Under the pieces are notes generated by a model. That model searched no databases. It worked only from the letters and a program-made list of their open reading frames with translations, and had not been told where the DNA came from. A stretch of DNA of 61,560 nucleotides, from contig NZ_CAAAJC010000017.1 of NCBI RefSeq assembly GCF_900640175.1, positions 1 through 61,560 of the forward strand. Direction: 5' to 3'. Every line of letters starts with the position of its first letter. Position 1 is the stretch's first letter. A program made the translations under genes and the position numbers. This document shows, piece by piece, positions 18,146-27,487 of this stretch. The stretch comes from Legionella sp. W10-070 (GTDB taxonomy: Bacteria > Pseudomonadota > Gammaproteobacteria > Legionellales > Legionellaceae).

Positions 18146-21100
18146 TTAATTTTGACTACTCTGAGATAAGAGATCAAGCGTTTCAGCATGATTGCACCCA
18201 GTATAATCCCATTGCACCCAGTGTCCTGTTGCCAGGTAATAAAGGCCACAACAGATAGGATGTTTAGAGAAATTAGTAAAGAGTTTTGCATAGTCATTGA
18301 CTTGCTGGCGATGTTGCTTTTGTGCAATCTCGCCCTCATTGCCAGTTTTAAAATCAATGATCCAGCGCTGATTGTTATGTAAAAAGGTTCTATCGATAAT
18401 GCGTGTGCTCGTCATGCCATGCTCTTCAATTAGCAGGGCGTATTCATTTTGCTCTTCTTCATGGGCACTGCTGAGCCATCGGCCAATGGGATCTTCAAAT
18501 AGTTTCCTGATTTGTTGCTGGAGTATTTCACAGGCTTGTTCTGTTTCCTGTTTGTCAAAACCCAGTGATTTAAAGCGATGGTTTATCATAGTCCAAGGTA
18601 TATCTTCAACGGTTTCCGGGTGCTTCTCGCATAGCCATTGTAATAATTCATGCGCTACAACTCCTATCTGCCTTGCATTAGTCGGATGAACCATTTTGAT
18701 TAAAGCCGGAGTCTGGTCATCAGCTGTTGGGGATTCAAGGTAAAACTGTTTGGCTAATTTATATAGGGAAGGTATGAAATGAAGAGGTTGCTTATCTTTC
18801 TCCGCTTCTTCGATAATTGAGAAATCCTGTTTTTTTAACAGGCTGCGAAAGCTTCTTCTGCTTTCTTTTGTTTTACAGTCAAAAAGCCAAAGGCGTTTTT
18901 TTGCACGCGTTACAGCGACGTATAGCAGGCGTTGTAATTCATAATCCTCTTTTTCACTATCCAGTTTGCTGATGTAGTTATAAAGCAAACATTGCTCATG
19001 GTGGGCCGCTTTTATTGGAGAAACAAGCAGTAAATTGTCCCCTTTTTGACTGGGAAGTTTTAGCCAACGCAACAGAGGGCTATCGTTGTTTTTAGAGGTG
19101 GTGCTTAAGCCTGGCAAAATAACGCAGTCGAATTCCAGTCCTTTTGATTTATGGATGGTCATGACTTGAAGACGTGAGGGGGTAGACCGTTGTGAATAAA
19201 GCAAATTGAATTCTTTTTCAAAAAGTTTTACATCAAGTAATTGGCCTTTTTTAGTGAAGCGTTCCAGCAGTAACCAGAATTGTTCTAAATCGCTTTTTTT
19301 ATCTGCAGTAAGAATTTTCTCCCCATGCAGGCTTTTAAAGACAGAGGCAATCCAGTCAACGGTTGATTGCTGATGACGGCAGGCTAAGGCATATTTTAAT
19401 GTCTCATAAACAAACCGCGCACGTAAACTTCCTTCTTCACTGAGCGCTAACTTATCAAGGTGTGCTAATGCCTGGTAAATTGATTGCTTCCTGTTAAAAT
19501 TGGCAAGTAGATGCAAATCCGTAAGCGATAAACCACAAAACGGACTCCTTAACAGCGCCAACCACGCCAGGCGATTTGCCGGCATCAGCAAGGCTTGGGT
19601 TAAAATCCATAAATCGCGAAGATGGGGCAAAGAGGAAAGCAGCTCAATTTCAATACCCTGAAAGGGAATGTTCTCCTCACGTAATAAACGGGTGATTTCG
19701 GTCAGCTGATTACGGGAGCGGACAAGGATGGCAATTTGATCCTGGGGGTAATGTTCTAGCTCTTCTTTAATTTGTTTAATAATGGCTGCAGCTTCTTTTT
19801 CACGATCTGAAAACTGACAGGCTTTTATATAACTATTTTCGTCAGCAGGGAGTTGGTTAACGGCAGGATGGTATGAAATTGCGCCTGATTCAATATCATC
19901 GAGCGCAGGAAAAATGCTGTTAAATTGTTGATTAACCCAATTGACCAGCGTTGCTGTAGAACGAAAATTACAGCATAACTCCAGGAATTCAAGGCGTACT
20001 GGCCCAATTCCCTCATTTTTTGCTTTGAGAAAAAGACCTACTTCAGCCTGGCGAAACCGATAAATAGACTGCATGGGATCACCTACAACAAATAATGTTT
20101 TACCCTCATCAGGCTGCCAGCCATGCACGAGTTTGGCTAGCAATTGAAATTGCTGGATGGACGTATCCTGAAATTCATCAACCAGAAGGTGGTTAATACT
20201 ATTATCCATATAAAGGGTTAAATCAGTAGGCTGTTCTTCGTCGCCTAAGGCTAGCAAGGCCTGCTGAGAAACAGCGGCAAAGTCTACTTCATTATTTTCC
20301 TGAAACACCAGGTGCAGGTGAGCAACCAGCAAAGGCAGCAGGGTGAAAAGCGATTGCAACGTTTGCCATTGCTCTTCATTATAAGAAGGGAGGGGTAAAT
20401 TTTTGACCTTTACCAATGCTTCAAGAAAATCGCTGGCTAATGCTAATCTGCCCAGTAGTTCCTTGCTTGCGGATTTCAGATTTTCATAAGTGGATTTATC
20501 ACAGGCATCTCGCTTAAGACCTACATGATGATCAAAACTTTTTCTTAACTGATTTTCTGAGGTTAATAGCAAGGATGCCAGGCTTGTGGTCAGTTCACGG
20601 TTTAACTGTTCAAAGGAATGCCATTCCCTGAGGGGATAACGGGGAGACCGGGGATTTGCTTCTATATCAGCCAGCTGTCGACTAAGAAAACATAATTCTT
20701 CTTTGCAGCCAGCAGGAATGGTTTGTTTGAAGCGAGTCAGTTCATGCTCTTCAATAAGCCTAAGCATTTCCTCAAAATTTGTCTTACCTTGCTCACGAGC
20801 AAAATATAACCATGTTAACCATTGATCGCGGTTAGCCAGAAGACTGCTGAATAACTGTAATAATTTATCCTGACGATTATCAAGATGCTGTAGCAGTTGC
20901 CTTAAGGGTTGATGAAGGTTTTCGTCAGACTGTGCATGATTAAGGCAATTGTAGGCTGCAGCTTCATAATGGGTTTTGGGATTATCGGCAATTTGTGCAT
21001 AGGCAATTTGTTTTTCCTGTAAAGGAATAGCCTGGCTTATCGTCTGGCACAATGAATCGATAGTCATAATACGCAAGCGGCCTGGTTGCTTTAACAGTTG

Positions 21101-21409
21101 CCAGTTCAGCTGCTCGCTTCGGGCCAGCGCTCCTGAAGCATACTGATAAGTTAATTGTAGATGGGGAGAGTCAGGCGTCATATTATTTGCTGTTTGCTGC
21201 AAGGCTAAGAAAATACGCTCACGCATTTCACTGGCTGCCTTACGGGTAAAGGTAAGCGCGATAATTTGCTCTGGTGCATTGACAGTTCCTAATAATCTTA
21301 AATAGCGCTGCGTCAGCATTTCCGTTTTGCCAGAACCAGCAGGAGCCTGTACGATATAAGAGTGGCGAGGATCTGTAGCCTGTAGACGTTGTTGACTATC
21401 CTTTAGCAT
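18146..21409 (-). CDS. UvrD-family helicase-nuclease, AddA/RecB-like
   Basis: The 1087-residue protein joins a superfamily 1 helicase to a C-terminal nuclease. Motif I is APAGSGKT (near residue 20), motif II LLVDEFQDTS, motif III GDPMQSIYRFRQ, motif V HKSKGLEFD and motif VI YVAVTRAKKR. The end has the RecB/AddA nuclease signature: GVVAHELLQWL, IDFKTG with the catalytic Asp and Lys, and Q-x-x-x-Y. Such enzymes resect double-strand breaks for recombination, usually with an AddB-type partner. None is adjacent here; the neighbours are lysAC (two bases upstream) and an ATP-grasp gene. I call it AddA-like without a firm symbol. Confidence 0.85.
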   Translation of the reverse strand: MLKDSQQRLQATDPRHSYIVQAPAGSGKTEMLTQRYLRLLGTVNAPEQIIALTFTRKAASEMRERIFLALQQTANNMTPDSPHLQLTYQYASGALARSEQLNWQLLKQPGRLRIMTIDSLCQTISQAIPLQEKQIAYAQIADNPKTHYEAAAYNCLNHAQSDENLHQPLRQLLQHLDNRQDKLLQLFSSLLANRDQWLTWLYFAREQGKTNFEEMLRLIEEHELTRFKQTIPAGCKEELCFLSRQLADIEANPRSPRYPLREWHSFEQLNRELTTSLASLLLTSENQLRKSFDHHVGLKRDACDKSTYENLKSASKELLGRLALASDFLEALVKVKNLPLPSYNEEQWQTLQSLFTLLPLLVAHLHLVFQENNEVDFAAVSQQALLALGDEEQPTDLTLYMDNSINHLLVDEFQDTSIQQFQLLAKLVHGWQPDEGKTLFVVGDPMQSIYRFRQAEVGLFLKAKNEGIGPVRLEFLELCCNFRSTATLVNWVNQQFNSIFPALDDIESGAISYHPAVNQLPADENSYIKACQFSDREKEAAAIIKQIKEELEHYPQDQIAILVRSRNQLTEITRLLREENIPFQGIEIELLSSLPHLRDLWILTQALLMPANRLAWLALLRSPFCGLSLTDLHLLANFNRKQSIYQALAHLDKLALSEEGSLRARFVYETLKYALACRHQQSTVDWIASVFKSLHGEKILTADKKSDLEQFWLLLERFTKKGQLLDVKLFEKEFNLLYSQRSTPSRLQVMTIHKSKGLEFDCVILPGLSTTSKNNDSPLLRWLKLPSQKGDNLLLVSPIKAAHHEQCLLYNYISKLDSEKEDYELQRLLYVAVTRAKKRLWLFDCKTKESRRSFRSLLKKQDFSIIEEAEKDKQPLHFIPSLYKLAKQFYLESPTADDQTPALIKMVHPTNARQIGVVAHELLQWLCEKHPETVEDIPWTMINHRFKSLGFDKQETEQACEILQQQIRKLFEDPIGRWLSSAHEEEQNEYALLIEEHGMTSTRIIDRTFLHNNQRWIIDFKTGNEGEIAQKQHRQQVNDYAKLFTNFSKHPICCGLYYLATGHWVQWDYTGCNHAETLDLLSQSSQN

Positions 21410-21411
21410 AA

Positions 21412-23979
21412 TTAACCCATAATAATTTCTTGAGCAGGTTCCCTGAGGTTATAATTGGAACTCATGCAATGACCATAAGCACCCGTATTGGCTATAAGAA
21501 TCACATCATTTTCTTTCGTTTCCGGAAACAGGCGGTCGTAACCTAATGTGTCGCCTGATTCACAAATAGGACCGACAATATGGGCAAATCCGGTTTTCTC
21601 ATCATTTAAACGGCTTAAATTCACAATCTCATGATAAGCGGCATAAAGAGCAGGACGTATAATGGAATTCATGCCTGTTTCAATACCAATGAAACGCACT
21701 TTTCCTTTTTCTTTACACTGCGTCGCCTTAGCAAGGATAACCCCGCTTTCAGCAACAAAGAAACGTCCGGGTTCCAGCCAAAACGACAAGTGTGAAGAAG
21801 AGGGAGAGGATTTGACTGCCATTAGCGCATTATCCAACGCACTTAAATCCAAGGGTTGTTGACCGGGCTTTTCAGCAATTCCCAGGCCGCCGCCAAGATT
21901 AATGATACTGACATCCTTAAAGCGTTCAGCCAAGGCCGTAAGCATTAAAGCCGTTTGCTGCCATAGTTCAGGAGTTAGGATCCCGCTGCCGGAATGGGCA
22001 TGCAGCCCAATAACCTTAATTTTGTGTTGTTCTGTCAAGCGAACAACCTCAGGCAGGTTATTTTGTGGGATGCCAAATTTCGATTCATTACCGCCGGTGC
22101 AGACATAGCGGTGATGGCCTGCACCACAGCCAGGATCTATTCTTAATAGTACCGACTTGCCTCGAAAGAGTTCCGGCCAGTTTTCAAGTGGGTAAAGATT
22201 ATCGATAGTAATATAACAGCCTATAGCAATCGCTTGCTGGTATTCACCTTTTGCTGCAAAGTTAGGGGTGAATAACAAGCGCTTCCTGTCAATATCAGGA
22301 AATAAAGCCAGAAGATGATTCAATTCGCCAATGGAGACACATTCAAAATTTATTCCTTTGTCAAACAGCAGCTGCAAAATAGCAGGATGGGGATTGGCTT
22401 TAACTGCATAATAGAGTTGATTAATTGCCTGTAAAGCCCGCAACTCGTCTGCTTTGCTGCCAATGGTTTGTTGATGATAGACATAACAAGGGGATCGGGT
22501 TGCAGCGATATCAAGTAATTTATGGCGTTCTTTTTCCCACCATGGGATGTGGTTTAAAACGGGACTGCCGAATTCTTCCTGCCAGCTTTTGGAGTAATAA
22601 AAGCTTTGGGGATTGTTTTCAATGAGAAGGCTATGTAATTTTTGACATAATTTGTCGGCCTGGGAACTGTCTACTACAAATGTCAGGTTAAGATCGTTGG
22701 ATGCCAGAGACATCAAGTAGATCTGTTGCGCATCAAATACTTCCAATGTAGGCCCCAGTTGGGGAAGAACAGTGCGGATATGATGACCCACAAGACTGAC
22801 AGCACTACAAGGCTCAATTAATTTGGCACGACCAAAGCCATTTAAATCAGTTAACAGGGCATCCAATGCCTGCCTGTCATGAAGTTTCGCATTGTTATCC
22901 AAAGAAAGCGTGACATTAAACTCTGAGGATGAAAGCAAATCGACCGAAAAACCATGTAACTTGAAAGCAGCAAAAACATCAGCCAGGAATCCGACCTGTT
23001 GCCACATGTTGAGAGTGTCTATGGATATCAGAATAATGTTATGTTTTACCTGAATAGATTTAATGGGTGGTGCCTTATCATCGCTTTCTTTTGCAATACG
23101 AGTCCCTGAGTGTTCTGGCATCCGGGTAAATTTAACTACCATAGGGATGTCCGCCTTGCGTACAGGAGGCAGACAGTTGGGGTGCAAGACTTTAGCCCCC
23201 ATTGAGGCAATTTCCTGCGCCTCATCATAATTCAGTTGTTTTAGCAAGCGTGCATGAGGCAATTGATGTGGGTTCGCAGTATAGATTCCTGGCACATCTG
23301 TCCATATTTCACAGGTTTCAGCCTGTAGGATAGCAGCAAGCAATGCGGCAGAAGTATCAGAACCCCCTCGCCCCAGCAAAACGGTGTCTCCATGAGGGTT
23401 CGCTGCAAAAAAACCTTGGGTAATAACCGCCTGTGCACCGCTGTCAAGAAGCCTTTTGCGCAGTTTAGGGTTTGCTTCGCCACTGCAACGGGCAGCCAGG
23501 AAGTTAATGGCATCACTTCCCTGAACGGGTGTCGACACCAGTGCTTCACGCACATCAAACCAAAGGCATTCAATACCTCTGGTTTTTAAAAATGCCTGAC
23601 CCAGACGAGTCATCATCAGTTCGCCCAAGCTTAAGATCTGGGCTTTTGTTTTGGGGGAAGCTTCTTTCAACAAGGCAATCCCCATCAGCCATTGCTGTAG
23701 CTGTTCTAATTCAGCAGTAATAAGCTCAGGAGAAACCTGCAGGGCCTTTGCCAGTTCTTTATAGCTATTGCCAACATCAGTTTCGATATTTTGGTGCTGA
23801 TTAATCAGTGCTGCTTCAATTGCATTTTCCAGCTTATTGGATACCTGTGTCAGGGCTGAACATACGATTATCGGTTGCACGTTGCTTGTTATATGCTGGC
23901 TGGTAATGGCCGCGATATTTTCCCAGGTCTGGAGAGAAGAAACGCTGGTACCTCCGAATTTGGTAATAATTTGTCGCAT
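21412..23979 (-). CDS. lysAC: Fused aspartate kinase / diaminopimelate decarboxylase
   Basis: One 855-residue chain carries the first and last enzymes of lysine synthesis. Residues 1-300 are the kinase (KFGGTSVSS at the start, GRGGSDTSAALLA later). About 310-460 is a tandem ACT region that would bind lysine for feedback. About 490-855 is the PLP-dependent decarboxylase with YAVKANPHP (PLP Lys near 527), LGGGLG, EPGRF and CESGDTLGYDR. Fusions of this kind are known in Xanthomonads and Legionella. Substrates are L-aspartate with ATP, and meso-diaminopimelate. The helicase gene follows two bases after its stop. I see no lysine riboswitch in the roughly 250-base upstream region. Confidence 0.93.
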   Translation of the reverse strand: MRQIITKFGGTSVSSLQTWENIAAITSQHITSNVQPIIVCSALTQVSNKLENAIEAALINQHQNIETDVGNSYKELAKALQVSPELITAELEQLQQWLMGIALLKEASPKTKAQILSLGELMMTRLGQAFLKTRGIECLWFDVREALVSTPVQGSDAINFLAARCSGEANPKLRKRLLDSGAQAVITQGFFAANPHGDTVLLGRGGSDTSAALLAAILQAETCEIWTDVPGIYTANPHQLPHARLLKQLNYDEAQEIASMGAKVLHPNCLPPVRKADIPMVVKFTRMPEHSGTRIAKESDDKAPPIKSIQVKHNIILISIDTLNMWQQVGFLADVFAAFKLHGFSVDLLSSSEFNVTLSLDNNAKLHDRQALDALLTDLNGFGRAKLIEPCSAVSLVGHHIRTVLPQLGPTLEVFDAQQIYLMSLASNDLNLTFVVDSSQADKLCQKLHSLLIENNPQSFYYSKSWQEEFGSPVLNHIPWWEKERHKLLDIAATRSPCYVYHQQTIGSKADELRALQAINQLYYAVKANPHPAILQLLFDKGINFECVSIGELNHLLALFPDIDRKRLLFTPNFAAKGEYQQAIAIGCYITIDNLYPLENWPELFRGKSVLLRIDPGCGAGHHRYVCTGGNESKFGIPQNNLPEVVRLTEQHKIKVIGLHAHSGSGILTPELWQQTALMLTALAERFKDVSIINLGGGLGIAEKPGQQPLDLSALDNALMAVKSSPSSSHLSFWLEPGRFFVAESGVILAKATQCKEKGKVRFIGIETGMNSIIRPALYAAYHEIVNLSRLNDEKTGFAHIVGPICESGDTLGYDRLFPETKENDVILIANTGAYGHCMSSNYNLREPAQEIIMG

Positions 23980-24230
23980 GATTTATGTCCGCGCAAAAAA
24001 AGAACACGTTATCATGGACACGATAATCATTACAAGCAACTCGTCTACAACAAGTGGTAATATTTCAGCATCATGATTTCAGTAAAAACATAATGATTTT
24101 TTTATGTCTTATTTTATGATTATATTGGAAATTTTTTCATGCAGGCGGTTGAAATCACTTCCAATTCATTTATCATCACTCTAGTTTGCAACATCTTGGG
24201 ATGCATTTAATATTAAGGAGTGTAAAAAGT

Positions 24231-25664
24231 ATGCAAAAACCCATTAGAACATTAGTCAGCGCAGCAGTTGTTGCGTTAATGGCAAGTGCTGCCAACGCAG
24301 GAAGCTTCTCTCTCTATACTGAGGGTAATGGTTCTGCTGTTGGTAATTTTGCTGCGGGTATAGCTGCTGAAGCTGCTGATGCTTCAACAGGGTGGTACAA
24401 TCCGGCAGGTCTTGCACTCATTCGTGAACAACAGATTGTCGCAGGTGGCGTTGGTGTTTTCCCTTCTTCAAAAATAACGGGTTACAGTACATTCAGGACG
24501 TTAGGATTGCCTGATTATGTGCAAACGTTCAATGGTCTGGATGGTGCCAAGAATGGGTTGGTTCCTTCTTTCCACTATGCGCTGCCCTTGGGTGAAAACG
24601 CTACTTTTGGTTTGAGTGTTGTTGCTCCCTTTGGTTTGGTTACCAAATGGGGTAATGGCAGTCCTGTTCGTTATTCCGCAACATTAAGCGACCTGATGAC
24701 GACTACGGTTTCCCCGGAAATTGGTGGTAAATTAAATGATAATTTAGCAGTAGGTGCCGGTATTGATTTCCAGTATACCCGCGTTAAGTTTAACCGTATG
24801 CTTGGAGCACCGGCCCTAATGCAGGCGTTTGGTCTGTCGCCCTTTGCTGTCGATTCCGAAAGCTATAATAAAGGGGATTCTTTCGGGATAGGTTTCCATG
24901 CGGGTGTCCTTACCATGTTTAACGATAACCATACCCGTATTGGTTTAAACTATCAGTCACAGATGAGACAGAAATTTCATGGTTATAGCCGTTTGACTGG
25001 TCCTTTGGCTACACCTGGTCTGAATGTTTTAAATCCTTTGTCTGTAATGGCTGCTAACCCATATGCTGTTGCAAGGACAGATACATTATCAAGTAATAAT
25101 ATTGACTTCCCTGATATTGTTACCTTAAGTGGTTATCAGGACGTCAATGAGAGTCTGGCGCTATTAGGTTCTGTGGTCTACACAGGCTGGCACACTGTAA
25201 GTACAATCGAGCTTAATAATGCCGTTGCTTATGCGCCTCCTTCTGCTGTTCCTCCACTTCCTGGAAGACAGATTTTAGTTAACACGACATCCCGGGAAAA
25301 TTATAGTGATGCCTGGCGTTTTGCGGTAGGTGCCAATTATCGATTTAATCAGGAGTTGATGTTACGTGTTGGTGGCGGCTATGATGAGACACCGACCAAT
25401 GACAGATATAGAGGTATTCGCGTTCCTGATGCCAATCGCTGGGCTCTTTCAATTGGTGCTCATTATCAGGCAAGGCCTTGGCTTGGTGTGGATGTGGGGT
25501 ATACGCATCTGTTCACAACTGAAGATCCCAGAATTAGCAAGCCTGAGATCACAGGGGCAACAAGCGATTACACCGTGACTGCCCGTGCGAAAGGTCGTGC
25601 GGATCTGGTGGGTGCGCAGCTTACCTGGATTATTGATAAGGAAATGCCTGTTCCAACCAAATAA
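24231..25664 (+). CDS. FadL/TodX-family outer membrane transporter
   Basis: The product has a signal peptide (ending ANA, mature GSFSLYTEGN) and then the FadL hallmark: N-terminal hatch residues GNFAAG and ADASTGWYNPAGLA, followed by many short amphipathic strands and a terminal aromatic-containing strand. FadL proteins let long-chain fatty acids or other hydrophobic compounds cross the outer membrane. Legionella uses host lipids, so this fits. The start at 24231 has AAGGAG ten bases before it; the upstream ATG at 24186 would precede the signal peptide with an odd 15-residue leader. It ends in a strong terminator and stands alone. Confidence 0.9.
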   Translation: MQKPIRTLVSAAVVALMASAANAGSFSLYTEGNGSAVGNFAAGIAAEAADASTGWYNPAGLALIREQQIVAGGVGVFPSSKITGYSTFRTLGLPDYVQTFNGLDGAKNGLVPSFHYALPLGENATFGLSVVAPFGLVTKWGNGSPVRYSATLSDLMTTTVSPEIGGKLNDNLAVGAGIDFQYTRVKFNRMLGAPALMQAFGLSPFAVDSESYNKGDSFGIGFHAGVLTMFNDNHTRIGLNYQSQMRQKFHGYSRLTGPLATPGLNVLNPLSVMAANPYAVARTDTLSSNNIDFPDIVTLSGYQDVNESLALLGSVVYTGWHTVSTIELNNAVAYAPPSAVPPLPGRQILVNTTSRENYSDAWRFAVGANYRFNQELMLRVGGGYDETPTNDRYRGIRVPDANRWALSIGAHYQARPWLGVDVGYTHLFTTEDPRISKPEITGATSDYTVTARAKGRADLVGAQLTWIIDKEMPVPTK

Positions 25665-25680
25665 AATTGGGTTGGGAATT

Positions 25681-25707
25681 AAAAAGCCACGCATGCGTGG
25701 CTTTTTT
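25681..25707. terminator. Bidirectional intrinsic terminator
   Basis: A perfect palindrome GCCACGCATGCGTGGC (25685-25700) is flanked by AAAA on the left and seven Ts on the right. It sits between convergent genes (fadL-type and the secreted protein) and can stop transcripts from both sides. Confidence 0.9.
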
Positions 25708-25709
25708 TA

Positions 25710-26105
25710 CTACTTGGTTTTTGTCAACGTGGCTTCACCTGGCCCATTGACGATCATAGTGTAGCCATTTGCGCTCAGCGTTTTAGGAAGGATGTCGCCA
25801 GTTTCCAAATGCATAGAAACCATGCCCAAGGTTATTGGATTCGCAGTATTCGTTGCCATTTTAATAATAGCTGGACATCTTCCCTGGCCGTCAACATGGC
25901 CATAACATGCCATCCTGACGACTGCCCAATGAACTTTGCCATCACTATTTGCTTTGGTTGGCTCCGGAGAGGGTGTTCCTGCAACATAAGCATTTGATTC
26001 TACATTGGTTCGGTTATGAGTAACCAGGTAACTTGGACTTGCCAGTACGGCAGTCGTTGCAAAACCTAAAACAGTGGCGGTCAAGCCTCGAAGCAGTTGA
26101 TTCAT
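25710..26105 (-). CDS. Small exported protein of unknown function
   Basis: A 131-residue protein with a clear signal peptide (cut after VLA, mature SPSYLVTHN). The mature part is polar with a CYGH...GRC pair of cysteines that could form a disulfide, and a strand-rich C-terminus. The start at 26105 has GGAGTG upstream. The longer frame from 26165 adds 20 residues ahead of the signal peptide and is less likely. No family is recognised. It converges on the fadL-type gene and shares its terminator. Confidence 0.65.
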   Translation of the reverse strand: MNQLLRGLTATVLGFATTAVLASPSYLVTHNRTNVESNAYVAGTPSPEPTKANSDGKVHWAVVRMACYGHVDGQGRCPAIIKMATNTANPITLGMVSMHLETGDILPKTLSANGYTMIVNGPGEATLTKTK

Positions 26106-26410
26106 AAATATTTCACTCCATAATCTAAGAAAAAGTAACTCCCCAAGTTGTGACGTTTCAGTCAACCATTTGATTACCCTGAACAGCTTTTTGGAGGAAG
26201 CAATTTCTGATACAGTCTGAGAACCCTCCGCCAGGTCCAGGATGATCCATGGGGTTACGAAAAAAAGTTGGCTGATAAACTAGTACACCAGCGTACATTA
26301 GAGTCCATTCCAACCGGATTTACTATAGGGTAATGATTGCTGGGAGACAACCCTTTTTACTGCTTTGATTCATAATCCATATAAAAAACTATCATCTATG
26401 AAAAAAGGGC
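26106..26410. other. Gap upstream of exported protein
   Basis: Holds the leftward promoter. A 40-codon frame without start (26211-26333, +) reads like coding sequence (DDPWGYEKKLADKL...) and may be a gene fragment, but I cannot name it. Otherwise nothing is recognised before the repeat at 26411. Confidence 0.3.
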
Positions 26411-26490
26411 TAAAACTGCGGCTAGTGGTAATTAATGGTAGCCTGGCGCTCCAGGCTACCACTTTCAGGAAAAATCGCAGTTTTATCGCA
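26411..26490. repeat. GTAG-hairpin repeat, compact copy
   Basis: TGGTAGCCTGG (26436-26446) and its exact complement (26451-26461) surround a four-base loop. The flanks TAAAACTGCGG (left) and CGCAGTTTTATCGCA (right) repeat the outer layer of the 17985 element. It lies just downstream of hemB and may also serve as its transcript end. Confidence 0.75.
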
Positions 26491-26504
26491 TCCCTATACT
26501 GACA

Positions 26505-27485
26505 TTACCTGAGTAATTTGGCGATATCCTTGGCGAAATAAGAAATAATTAAATCAGCGCCGGCACGTTTGATGGCTAATAAGCTTTCGATCATTGCCTG
26601 CTCTTCATTAATTAATCCCTGGCTGGCTGCATACTTTAACAGGGCATATTCGCCACTGACCTGATAAGCGGATAAAGGAATTTCAGGATAATGTTGCTTC
26701 AGTCTATAAATAATATCCAGGTAATTCATCGCAGGTTTTACCATGAGCAAATCTGCTCCTTCCTGTAAATCCAAAGCAGCTTCTCGATAGGCTTCATTGC
26801 CATTAGCAGGATTCATTTGATAAGTTTTTCTGTCGCCAAATTGAGGAGCGCCCTGCGCTGCTTCTCTGAACGGCCCATAGAAACTCGAGCTATATTTAAC
26901 CGCATAACTTAAAATAGCTGTTTCAATATGGCCGGCTTTATCCAGAGCCTGGCGAATGGCTGCGACCATTCCATCGGTCATGCTGCTTGGTGCAACCCAA
27001 TCGGCGCCAGCATCAGCATGACTTACTGCCTGTTCTCCTAATAATTCTAATGTTTTATCATTATCAATCAGTTCACCCTGGAGAATCCCACAATGCCCAT
27101 GACTGGTATATTCGCAAAAACAGACATCAGTAATAATTAGCATGTCCGGATTAATGTGGCGTATTCTTCGAATCGCTTGCTGAATGATGCCCTCGGAATG
27201 AAGTGAAGCGCTGCCTTTGGCATCTTTGTGGGCAGGGATGCCAAACAGTAACACAGCAGGAATTCCTAATTTGGAAAGCGCTTCTATTTCTGTAGCCAGG
27301 GCGCTTAATGGGAGTTGAAACTGACCTGGCATGCTCTTAATTTCGCATTTTTCAGTTAGTGTTTCACTGATAAATAAAGGTGCAATAAATTGCTGTGGAT
27401 GAAGATGGGTTTCCTGTACCATGGCACGGGCTGCAGGGGAACGACGTAAACGCTTCAGACGCAAGGGAAGTTGATAATTTGTCAT
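26505..27485 (-). CDS. hemB: Porphobilinogen synthase (delta-aminolevulinate dehydratase)
   Basis: The 326-residue enzyme condenses two 5-aminolevulinate molecules to porphobilinogen in haem synthesis. The zinc-site cysteines are present in DVCFCEYTSHGHCG (C122, C124, C132), so this is a zinc-type enzyme rather than the Mg-only, Asp-rich form. The two active-site lysines are in SYAVKYSS and MVKPAMNYLD. RSPAAR near the N-terminus is also typical. The gene starts two bases after the tamB stop, so it is the last gene of a tamA-tamB-hemB unit. Confidence 0.95.
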   Translation of the reverse strand: MTNYQLPLRLKRLRRSPAARAMVQETHLHPQQFIAPLFISETLTEKCEIKSMPGQFQLPLSALATEIEALSKLGIPAVLLFGIPAHKDAKGSASLHSEGIIQQAIRRIRHINPDMLIITDVCFCEYTSHGHCGILQGELIDNDKTLELLGEQAVSHADAGADWVAPSSMTDGMVAAIRQALDKAGHIETAILSYAVKYSSSFYGPFREAAQGAPQFGDRKTYQMNPANGNEAYREAALDLQEGADLLMVKPAMNYLDIIYRLKQHYPEIPLSAYQVSGEYALLKYAASQGLINEEQAMIESLLAIKRAGADLIISYFAKDIAKLLR

Positions 27486-27487
27486 TA

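Noticed and set aside
18013-18258. 81-codon plus-strand frame across the palindrome
   Set aside because: It is generated by the repeat arms and the end of the helicase gene; it has no protein-like features.
23980-24230. Lysine riboswitch before lysAC
   Set aside because: The region lacks the conserved multi-helix lysine motif; only a short TATC/GATA symmetry near 24010-24030 is visible.
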